The position numbers and the translations under genes are program-made. Under the pieces are notes generated by a model. The model saw nothing but the letters and a program-made list of their open reading frames with translations, was not told the DNA's origin and made no database searches. A DNA stretch of 15,272 nucleotides from Bacteroidales bacterium (GTDB lineage Bacteria; Bacteroidota; Bacteroidia; Bacteroidales; P3): NCBI GenBank assembly GCA_017545365.1, contig JAFWOP010000044.1, positions 1 to 15,272 on the forward strand, in the 5' to 3' direction. Shown here one piece after another: positions 8,196 through 14,536 of the stretch; the stretch's first letter is position 1, and every line of letters begins with the position of its first letter.

Positions 8196-10165
8196 ACTTT
8201 CATTACTTTAGCGTTAATGGCATTTATCATTGCCTGTGTCATATCAATGTCGTATTTTGCCGTTTGGGGACTGAGCTGGTCAAACGGACGGATGTCGTCA
8301 TGGGCAAAGATGGTTTTCTTGAGATGCTCCTTGAGCCCCTTATCGCACAGCACCTTTGCATGTTCCTCCTCAGTAGTAGGCCGGAAGCCTTTAGCCAGCG
8401 TATCGACCATCCATCGGATGTGTTCGGTGCGGCCCAGGTCGACTATCTGGCTATATGTCAACTCCAACGAAGGGCAATCTGCTGGCGGATTGTTCAAGAA
8501 ACAAGTGATTCCTATCCTACTGCCACCTTCATCACCCACCCGAAGCTCATACCCTAGTCCCCTCAGCTTGGCGATGATGGAACGAACATTATAAAGTGAC
8601 GACCACCGCTCATACTGTTCCATGTCCTCCCATGTCTTGCCCTTGTTACTGCTCATTGACGACTGCTCGTAAACCCTGCCCACCTCTACGGCCCAATCCA
8701 CCGCGAGGCTGCCACAAAGAGACAACCTGCCATATTCGCTGGGGGAAAACGTGCGCAGACCCTTATAAAAGTCATGGCTCATGAATTCTTTCAAACTGTC
8801 GTCGCCCTGCTGGTAGACCCACACCGGCACCGCATTCTCACCCTCGACCAAAGGCCGTGGGAGGTACAACGCCACGGCCATATTTCGGGGAGAGTCATTG
8901 GTGCAGATGGCCAAAGTCAGCAGCTGCTTCTCATCTCCTGCCCAAGCCTCAAGCATTTTCATCAGCTTGGGATGCGCGACACTGCCCTCAATAAATTCAA
9001 AACTCACATCCAGCAACTCCTCCTCAATGGGAGCCTGTTCGGAGGCGGGCTCTTCCCCATCCAGGTCTTGGAATGTGTAGTGGCAGAGCTTGAACAAATC
9101 CTTGTACCGCCCAGTGAAGAAGTACATCTGCTCACGAGCATTCTCGTCCACAAGGGTAACCTTCACCTTATGGCCCGGATAATGCGCCACCATCAATACC
9201 TCGCGCGCCAACGCCATCCCCATTTCCGTCATACCCAAGATGACCAAATGCACATCTGCATTAGGGCAGACGGCAAGGTTTTTACTATTGCTATGATAGT
9301 CCAACTTCATGAGTTCCGCACTTCGGTCGAAACCTGTCAATAAATTCCCTGCTATAGTCTCATAAAAATTGAACGGATTGGTCCTTTTATGCAAATTGCT
9401 GTTGTTCTCTCTGACATAACCCTGCCGCTGAATGAGCGAGAACGAGGCCCTGTTGCGGATATACAGATACACCTCAGGCTGTGTCTCAGAATTGATAATT
9501 TCCGCCAACACATCCAATGATTTGAAGTTAGTGGCATCGTGGGTTGGGTCATCGGGCTGGCCGATTAAGAACACCCTCGCAGCTTCTTTCACGCAAGCAC
9601 GTTTCGCCAGCTCCGCCTTGTCACACATACCACACTGCACCACCTCCACCTGTTCCAATTCCTTTTCTAACAGAAAACCCCCTAGCCTACCCCTCACCTC
9701 AATCACATGGTCTGGCACTGCCACAATCACGCTCGCCCCTGTGCCAAGAGCCTCTTTCAATGTCTGCAGCATCATATCATCGTAGCCAAGAAAGAGCGTG
9801 TGCCCTTTCCAATGGTACCTGTCACGGGTACCCATAATATACCTTTCCCCTGTCTTGCGCAAAAAGTTCGTCACCACCGGTATCAGCACCCCCGACAGCA
9901 ATATGACCCCCAACGCATACGCTATGACTGAGAAGACTTTAATGTGACCACCACTGGATGGGTCATACGAGTAATTCCTCATACTCACAGGACTCAACAT
10001 ATCGACAATAAATTTTCCGACCCATGTGCTTGAAAACAAAGCACACATGAGCATCAATAGGGCAAAAATCCCTGCTATAACCCATATTCCCCTGGCGGGG
10101 GTCATCGACAGCCGTTTGGCAATCCAAAAACCCACCTGACACGTACATTTGTTACCTCTTCTCAT
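8192..10165 (-). CDS. Two-TM RCK/TrkA-N-like membrane protein with C-terminal RyR-like domain
   Basis: This 657-aa protein has two hydrophobic helices near the N-terminus (about 27-46 and 78-100), followed by two Rossmann-type domains. The first begins HTLFLGYDD at about 122; the second begins VHLVILGMTEMGMALA at about 305 and carries an acidic strand end VTLVDE. The layout (two TM helices, paired RCK/TrkA-N-like domains) recalls the CASTOR/POLLUX-type channel family and bacterial relatives. The loop between the helices lacks a TVGYG filter and instead contains NYSYDPSSGGH. Residues about 567-657 follow the RyR core pattern: RTEHIRWM, KGFRP, HDDIRPFDQL, KYD. It is therefore a candidate ion channel or membrane sensor gated by a ligand bound to the Rossmann or RyR part. 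The start is supported by a promoter 28 bp upstream. Its stop overlaps the next start by ATGA. The NAD-binding fold is confident; channel activity is inferred. Confidence 0.85.
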   Translation of the reverse strand: MRRGNKCTCQVGFWIAKRLSMTPARGIWVIAGIFALLMLMCALFSSTWVGKFIVDMLSPVSMRNYSYDPSSGGHIKVFSVIAYALGVILLSGVLIPVVTNFLRKTGERYIMGTRDRYHWKGHTLFLGYDDMMLQTLKEALGTGASVIVAVPDHVIEVRGRLGGFLLEKELEQVEVVQCGMCDKAELAKRACVKEAARVFLIGQPDDPTHDATNFKSLDVLAEIINSETQPEVYLYIRNRASFSLIQRQGYVRENNSNLHKRTNPFNFYETIAGNLLTGFDRSAELMKLDYHSNSKNLAVCPNADVHLVILGMTEMGMALAREVLMVAHYPGHKVKVTLVDENAREQMYFFTGRYKDLFKLCHYTFQDLDGEEPASEQAPIEEELLDVSFEFIEGSVAHPKLMKMLEAWAGDEKQLLTLAICTNDSPRNMAVALYLPRPLVEGENAVPVWVYQQGDDSLKEFMSHDFYKGLRTFSPSEYGRLSLCGSLAVDWAVEVGRVYEQSSMSSNKGKTWEDMEQYERWSSLYNVRSIIAKLRGLGYELRVGDEGGSRIGITCFLNNPPADCPSLELTYSQIVDLGRTEHIRWMVDTLAKGFRPTTEEEHAKVLCDKGLKEHLKKTIFAHDDIRPFDQLSPQTAKYDIDMTQAMINAINAKVMKV

Positions 10166-10192
10166 ATAAACCCGGTATTAGTTATCAATTTG

Positions 10193-10222
10193 CAAAAATA
10201 CGAAATTATAATGAAACAGCAA
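10193..10222 (-). promoter_or_regulatory. Bacteroidota-type promoter for the RyR pair
   Basis: On the minus strand TTG (10222-10220) stands at the -33 position and TATTTTTG (10200-10193) at -7, with a 19-bp spacer. The -7 box is a perfect TAnnTTTG, identical to that of the lipoprotein gene. Transcription would start near 10187, about 20 nt before the ATG at 10165. The two RyR genes thus appear to be transcribed independently of the peptidase gene upstream on the same strand. Confidence 0.7.
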
Positions 10223-10290
10223 GCACCGTGGCTACTTTTTAACACTTCGTTAGTTCATTTAATAAAGAACCACTTGTAGCATCCCCTATG

Positions 10291-10308
10291 AATTGAGAAT
10301 TGAGAATT
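10291..10308. repeat. Heptamer tandem repeat (AATTGAG)n, intergenic copy
   Basis: AATTGAG occurs twice in tandem (10291-10304), followed by a partial unit AATT. The same heptamer, with variants, occurs twice more within the peptidase gene at 11089-11116 and 11899-11931, all in the same orientation. Confidence 0.75.
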
Positions 10309-10321
10309 TGCTGCCACCCCT

Positions 10322-10342
10322 TTAACCTTCAACCTCTAACCA
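10322..10342. repeat. Heptamer tandem repeat (TTAACCT / CTAACCT type), copy 1
   Basis: Three degenerate 7-bp units: TTAACCT, TCAACCT, CTAACCA. The core ACCTCTAACC recurs at 10452-10468, on the other side of the hairpin region. Confidence 0.65.
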
Positions 10343-10400
10343 ATTACTCAAACAATCAAGCAATCAAACAATCAGACAATCTGTTAATGCTTGAGTAATT
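10342..10400. repeat. Inverted repeat AATTACTCAA / TTGAGTAATT enclosing the octamer array
   Basis: The 10-bp arms at 10342-10351 and 10391-10400 are perfectly complementary and enclose a 39-nt loop consisting mostly of the octamer repeat. The right arm overlaps an arm of a second hairpin (10386-10425), so the two cannot form together in one RNA. Confidence 0.6.
10349..10380. repeat. Octamer tandem repeat (CAAACAAT)n, four units
   Basis: Four consecutive 8-bp units CAAACAAT, CAAGCAAT, CAAACAAT, CAGACAAT differ only at the third base. Within this array the 18-mer CAATCAAACAATCAGACA (10361-10378) is repeated exactly at 10430-10447. Confidence 0.8.
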
Positions 10401-10425
10401 TGACCGCGCCAGCCACTCAGGCATT
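10386..10425. repeat. Inverted repeat AATGCTTGAGT / ACTCAGGCATT
   Basis: The arms at 10386-10396 and 10415-10425 pair over 11 positions, 10 as Watson-Crick pairs and one as a G-U wobble in one strand's RNA. The loop is 18 nt and includes a GC-rich CCGCGCCAGCC. It could act as a 3' end or stability hairpin of the peptidase mRNA. No T-tract follows. Confidence 0.5.
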
Positions 10426-10429
10426 TACA

Positions 10430-10447
10430 CAATCAAACAATCAGACA
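10430..10447. repeat. Exact 18-bp second copy of the octamer repeat
   Basis: CAATCAAACAATCAGACA is identical to 10361-10378, 69 bp away in direct orientation. It is followed directly by the second heptamer array (10452-10468), while the first copy is preceded by a heptamer array. Confidence 0.8.
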
Positions 10448-10451
10448 TTAT

Positions 10452-10468
10452 ACCTCTAACCTCTAACC
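10452..10468. repeat. Heptamer tandem repeat (ACCTCTA)n, copy 2
   Basis: ACCTCTAACCTCTAACC contains two full 7-bp units and a partial one, matching the core at 10332-10341. It lies about 20 bp downstream (minus strand) of the peptidase stop codon. Confidence 0.7.
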
Positions 10469-10489
10469 ATTATGAATTCATGACAAGTG

Positions 10490-13400
10490 CTAATGGGCAA
10501 GAATCACTCGGTTGAGGGCATAGCCGTCATGAAACCGGATGCGCAGCAGGTAGGTTCCAGCCGGCAGCTGTGAGAGGTCGAGCTGACGGGTTTCTGCAAA
10601 GGTGGATACAGGACGACCCGCCCTGTCGAATACTTCCACCGCCTGTATTCCATCGGCATCGATTGTAAGGCAGCCAGCGGTGGGGTTGGGATAGAGCCTG
10701 ACTATCTTGGCATCATCGGGTGTGGCTATGCCTTGATGTCCGCTGTTCAATATGGTCAGCATCAGCATGACAATGCTATCGCAACCTTGTTCGGTGGAGA
10801 AGACTTGCATGTAGGTGCCTGAAGAGGTGCAGACTGTGTCGTTCCAAACATAGGTTTCGGAGGTGGTGGTATCGAAGATGATGCTCATGACCGAGTGATT
10901 GACTACGAGGTGGTAGCGCGTGACGGAATCGCAACCGTTGACGGTAATCAGTTGCTCGGACGTATCGGCTGTGGCAGTGAACATGTTGCCCATCCAGTAG
11001 AGGGTGTCGCAACCGGCAATGGTCTCTTCGACGGCATAGGACGGATGTATGGTGAGGCGGAGGGTGACAGTGGAGTCGCAGCCGTAAGAATTGAGAGTTG
11101 AAAAGTGAGAATTGAGAGTGGAAGCGGTATAGGTGCTGTCGTGCCAGGTGAGGCTGTCGCAGGCCACCAGGCTGTCGACGGTGTGATAGGTAGGATGGAT
11201 GGTGTAGTCGATGAGCAGCAGGGTATCGGGGGCTGTGGTATCAAGATAAGTGCCGACACGGGCTTCGGCGGTGTTTATGGTGTCGCCTAAGATGATATAC
11301 ATGTCGCCCTGACAAAGTTCGTCGGTGCGGAAGGCAGCGGGAGTCGACTGGTGGGGCAGGGTGACGTTGTCGATCCAGGCACAGTCGCTGCCGCGGCTGA
11401 CGCTATAGTCTTTGGCGTAAGTGAATCTGAGGGTGTGGCTTCCAGCAGGGACGAGGAAGGCGGCACGGGTCCACGCCACTTCGCCCGACTCAATAACGAG
11501 GTCGGAATTGTCGATGTAGAAGTGGAACTTGTCGTAGTTGGTTTCGGACGATACCTTGTAGTAGAAGCTGATGCTGTCGGGTGCGGTGAGGTTGACGGGA
11601 ATGCTGACTTCGGCCGTCTGGCTGTGGGTGAGGCTGGCGGTGGAGCGAAGGCAGAAAGAGCCAGCGTAGGCACCGGCGTTGGTGATGGTCCAGGGGTAGG
11701 TTCCCTGTGTCCAGCTGGCAGTATGGTAGACACCGCCTTCGAAGGTTTCTAAGGGATTGATGCCCACATAGAGGGGGTAGACTGTGTCGATGCCTGATTG
11801 TGTTAATGTGAGAGTTAGTGGCACTTTGATGCCGTTAGGCAGAAGACTGTCGGCATGGAGCGGGAAGGCTAATAGGACAGCCTCACCTGGCAGGAGGGAG
11901 TTGAGAGTTGTGAATTGTGAATTGAGAATTGCACTTGCGCTTGGGTTGACATTTCCAGTGTCGGAAGTGCATGGGCTGAAAGCAAGAAGACGGGTAGGTG
12001 AAGAAACTTGCAGGCGGCATGGGTCAAGGGAGGCGTGACCGTTGTTGACAAGGAGGGCGAGGAGCGTGTCGGTCGTTCCCGGGAGGATATTGCCGTTGCC
12101 GACAGCGATGTCAAATGAGATGTCGGGGGCATTGAGGACAAGACTATACACGGCTATGTTGGGTGTGCTGCTGCCCGTCCAAGTGGTTGAAGTGGTGATA
12201 GGAAGCACTGTTCCGTCAAGGACGGTGGGGCACACAAGGGTCTGCCATGTGACCACGGCAGTGTCGCCAGCCGGGAGGCTATCGACGGGGATGCCTGTGG
12301 GGTAGAAGGTGATGGCAGTGGTGTCGGAGGGAGTGGCAGAGAATGAGACATTATAGGCTGTGCTGTCGCCCATGTTGATAAGGGTAAATGCAACTGGCAC
12401 AGTGTCGCCTGCCGTGGGCGGCTGGAGAGCCGTGACGTTGCCCACTACGGGGTAGGCGCCGCTGGGGCTGATGACCGACACAGGGGTAAAGGCAGTGCGG
12501 TACTGCTGGGCGGAGGCTACCAACTCGTAACCGCCGACCGGCAAGGTGGAAGGGATGGAGAGGACGGCGACACCCGCGTTGTCGGCATAGGCCGAGGCTA
12601 TGAGGCTGTGGGAGATGGTATCGGTGAGTGCCACATAGGCGTAGGGAACTGAGGAGACAGAGAGTGTGGTGGCACCCCGGACAATGAATGAAGGGGCAGT
12701 GACAGTCATCATAGAGGCCTGTGTGAGGTAGGGCATCACCGAGGGGTCGCCCATCAGGTGGTAGATTTCCCAATAATAGAGCTTGCGGCTGGAGGTGGAA
12801 CTCTCGACGGCCATGTTGCCCACCATCATGATGGCACCCTGAGTGAGAGCCCACTGGCTGTAGGGTTCGCTGTGGGTGTGGCAGAAGCGGTCGTAGGCAC
12901 CGAGATTGGCTGCATTGTAGGCCATGGACATGGTGGGACCGATGCTGCTGCGCAGGCCCACAGCCCAATAGAAGTCTTCGTACCAATAGGTGCTGTTGCT
13001 GCCTCCGATGTAGCCGACGGCGCCGCAGTAGTTGTCCTTGCGCAGGAGAGCTTCACCGAAGCAGGTGGTTGTCTCGAACTTGTTGGTAAGGCAGCAGTTG
13101 CCTATCATGAGGCCGAACTTCTGGGTGTTGGTCATGGAAGCAATGTGGGTAGTGGTGAGGCTGGGAGTCCCCCAGCTAGTGGCACTGCCGTGGGCGGAAT
13201 AGTTTATCCAGCCAGCCCCTTGGTTGTAGTAGCCGCGCACAGTGGCAGAGTTGGAGGAAGCGCTGCTGCCGATGGTGACACCCGGAGCAGTGGGGACGAT
13301 GGTGGTGTTATTCTTGAAATAACGCACTTGCGTGAAACCTTGCGTGGAGTTGATGTAGTGGGTGGCGGCATAGTCCATGGCGGGGTCGGCATGGGTGTAG

Positions 13401-14536
13401 CCATAGTCGCCCGAAGTACCACCGTCGACCCCGGCCACAAGGACGGCGCGGTCGAGGAACGAGGGGTCGTTGAAGGTGTACTGCTCGTACATGAGGGTCT
13501 TCTGAATCTGAGGAGTGAGCTGGCTGACATTCTGGGCCGAGAAGCGGCCGCAGTAGCAGTCGGGGATATTGTCGCCAGGGGTCCAGCTGATATAGTAGAG
13601 GTCGGTGATATGCTCGGACGAGGTGGTACCCGTGAAGGCGGGTATCTGCTCGTGGTCGCCCACGATGAGGAGGAAAGTGGGTGCGGGATTGGAGGCCGTG
13701 GCGTTGGTATACTGACTCTGGATGAATGAGGCGATGGAAGTGGTGGTAGTGCCCACGGCAGCGGAGTCGGTATAGACGATGTCGGTGAGGTAGCCCTTGC
13801 GGCGTTTCCACTGCACAAAGTTGTCCAGCTGCCCACGGAAAGAACTGTGGGCGACAATGAGGTAGCGGATGGGTGCAGTGGAGCGTACCGACTTGGGGTA
13901 AAGGTTGTTCAAGACCCCGTTGCCGATAGAGAAGGCAGGCGAATGATGGCGGTTGAAGAGGGAGATGGATGCATCCTTGTCTGCCCCATTATAGCTGACA
14001 GTCACCACCGCATGGCGGCAGACGATGAGTTGTCCGCGCACAGGATTGTAGCGCACAGGCGAGAACTGGAGGCGCGCAAGGTTTCGGTCGCGGGCAATGC
14101 CTACAGGTTCCACTGAGGCCTCTTCCTGCCCGTAGAAGGCGTCGGTGGCATAGATTTTGGAATCGATGACCAGCCGCGCGGGGGTGGTGTCCGACTTGCT
14201 GCGCGAGGGCTGGGTGGGCATGAGTCTTGCCCCGCGCAGCTGGATGGTGTCGTAAGAGGCTTGGGCCACTTTTACTTCAAAGCCCTTGCAGAACGGCACC
14301 TCTATCAGTCGTGAGAAGGTGGGCAGAGAGGGTGCGCCCACGGCTGCGGAGGGCATATAGCCATTGAGCGTGACGGTGGTGAACTGCTGCCCTTCGATGG
14401 CGGCTTTCCCAAAGCTTAGCTCTTGGGGAGTGAATACAACTTGCAGGCTCAGCCAAGTGTCGCGCGACACTTGCTGGGCATGAATGGTCACTGATGCCAG
14501 GAGGCACAGTATGACAGAAAAGAATGTATGTTTCAT
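10490..14536 (-). CDS. Gingipain-type C25 cysteine peptidase with T9SS sorting domain
   Basis: This is a 1348-aa secreted endopeptidase of family C25. Residues 1-21 are a signal peptide ending HAQ. Residues about 22-220 look like a propeptide, followed by the C25 catalytic domain at about 221-600. The catalytic His is His449 in INYSAHGSATSWG. The nucleophile is Cys482 in GNCCLTNKF, followed by CFGEALLR. The 33-residue His-Cys spacing equals that of RgpB (H211/C244). Then come an Ig-like domain (610-690), two CARDB-like segments (690-925), a MAM/cleaved-adhesin-like jelly roll (930-1062), three degenerate repeats of about 48 residues with GCDS motifs (1110-1265) and a T9SS type A domain (1275-1348, LYPNPTAG). 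It is therefore probably surface-attached or released through T9SS. P1 specificity cannot be read from the sequence. The start overlaps the upstream DUF4419 stop as ATGA. Two heptamer DNA repeats lie within the frame at about residues 868-880 and 1139-1150. Confidence 0.93.
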   Translation of the reverse strand: MKHTFFSVILCLLASVTIHAQQVSRDTWLSLQVVFTPQELSFGKAAIEGQQFTTVTLNGYMPSAAVGAPSLPTFSRLIEVPFCKGFEVKVAQASYDTIQLRGARLMPTQPSRSKSDTTPARLVIDSKIYATDAFYGQEEASVEPVGIARDRNLARLQFSPVRYNPVRGQLIVCRHAVVTVSYNGADKDASISLFNRHHSPAFSIGNGVLNNLYPKSVRSTAPIRYLIVAHSSFRGQLDNFVQWKRRKGYLTDIVYTDSAAVGTTTTSIASFIQSQYTNATASNPAPTFLLIVGDHEQIPAFTGTTSSEHITDLYYISWTPGDNIPDCYCGRFSAQNVSQLTPQIQKTLMYEQYTFNDPSFLDRAVLVAGVDGGTSGDYGYTHADPAMDYAATHYINSTQGFTQVRYFKNNTTIVPTAPGVTIGSSASSNSATVRGYYNQGAGWINYSAHGSATSWGTPSLTTTHIASMTNTQKFGLMIGNCCLTNKFETTTCFGEALLRKDNYCGAVGYIGGSNSTYWYEDFYWAVGLRSSIGPTMSMAYNAANLGAYDRFCHTHSEPYSQWALTQGAIMMVGNMAVESSTSSRKLYYWEIYHLMGDPSVMPYLTQASMMTVTAPSFIVRGATTLSVSSVPYAYVALTDTISHSLIASAYADNAGVAVLSIPSTLPVGGYELVASAQQYRTAFTPVSVISPSGAYPVVGNVTALQPPTAGDTVPVAFTLINMGDSTAYNVSFSATPSDTTAITFYPTGIPVDSLPAGDTAVVTWQTLVCPTVLDGTVLPITTSTTWTGSSTPNIAVYSLVLNAPDISFDIAVGNGNILPGTTDTLLALLVNNGHASLDPCRLQVSSPTRLLAFSPCTSDTGNVNPSASAILNSQFTTLNSLLPGEAVLLAFPLHADSLLPNGIKVPLTLTLTQSGIDTVYPLYVGINPLETFEGGVYHTASWTQGTYPWTITNAGAYAGSFCLRSTASLTHSQTAEVSIPVNLTAPDSISFYYKVSSETNYDKFHFYIDNSDLVIESGEVAWTRAAFLVPAGSHTLRFTYAKDYSVSRGSDCAWIDNVTLPHQSTPAAFRTDELCQGDMYIILGDTINTAEARVGTYLDTTAPDTLLLIDYTIHPTYHTVDSLVACDSLTWHDSTYTASTLNSHFSTLNSYGCDSTVTLRLTIHPSYAVEETIAGCDTLYWMGNMFTATADTSEQLITVNGCDSVTRYHLVVNHSVMSIIFDTTTSETYVWNDTVCTSSGTYMQVFSTEQGCDSIVMLMLTILNSGHQGIATPDDAKIVRLYPNPTAGCLTIDADGIQAVEVFDRAGRPVSTFAETRQLDLSQLPAGTYLLRIRFHDGYALNRVILAH
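11089..11116. repeat. In-gene heptamer repeat, copy in the GCDS-repeat region
   Basis: Four 7-bp units AATTGAG, AGTTGAA, AAGTGAG, AATTGAG (plus-strand sense) lie within the peptidase gene. Read on the coding strand they encode TLNSHFSTLNS, inserted in the variable loop of the first GCDS repeat, between the STYTA strand and YGCDS. The repeat is the same family as intergenic 10291-10308. Confidence 0.8.
11899..11931. repeat. In-gene heptamer repeat, copy in the CARDB-like region
   Basis: Units AGTTGAG, AGTTGTG, AATTGTG, AATTGAG and a partial AATTG lie within the peptidase gene. They encode ILNSQFTTLNS in a loop before LLPGEAVLLAF. Frame and peptide are the same as at 11089-11116, although the units differ in order and detail. 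Confidence 0.8.

Larger units (their letters stand above)
10166..10489. other. 324-bp repeat-rich spacer between the peptidase gene and the RyR pair
   Basis: No gene is seen. The part next to the RyR pair holds its promoter. From about 10290 to 10470 the spacer is a mosaic of three kinds of short tandem repeats with two alternative hairpins. A perfect palindrome ATGAATTCAT (10472-10481) lies just after the peptidase stop codon. No T-tract terminator for the peptidase gene is evident. Confidence 0.65.

Noticed and set aside
10349..10447. CRISPR-like array suggested by the two 18-bp copies
   Set aside because: There are only two copies, built of an 8-bp tandem unit, with no regular spacers and no cas genes nearby.
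12758..13729. Plus-strand open frame of 323 aa opposite the C25 peptidase gene
   Set aside because: It runs antisense to the catalytic domain that carries the conserved His and Cys. The translation is Gly/Val/Ala-rich low complexity, so it is a shadow frame.
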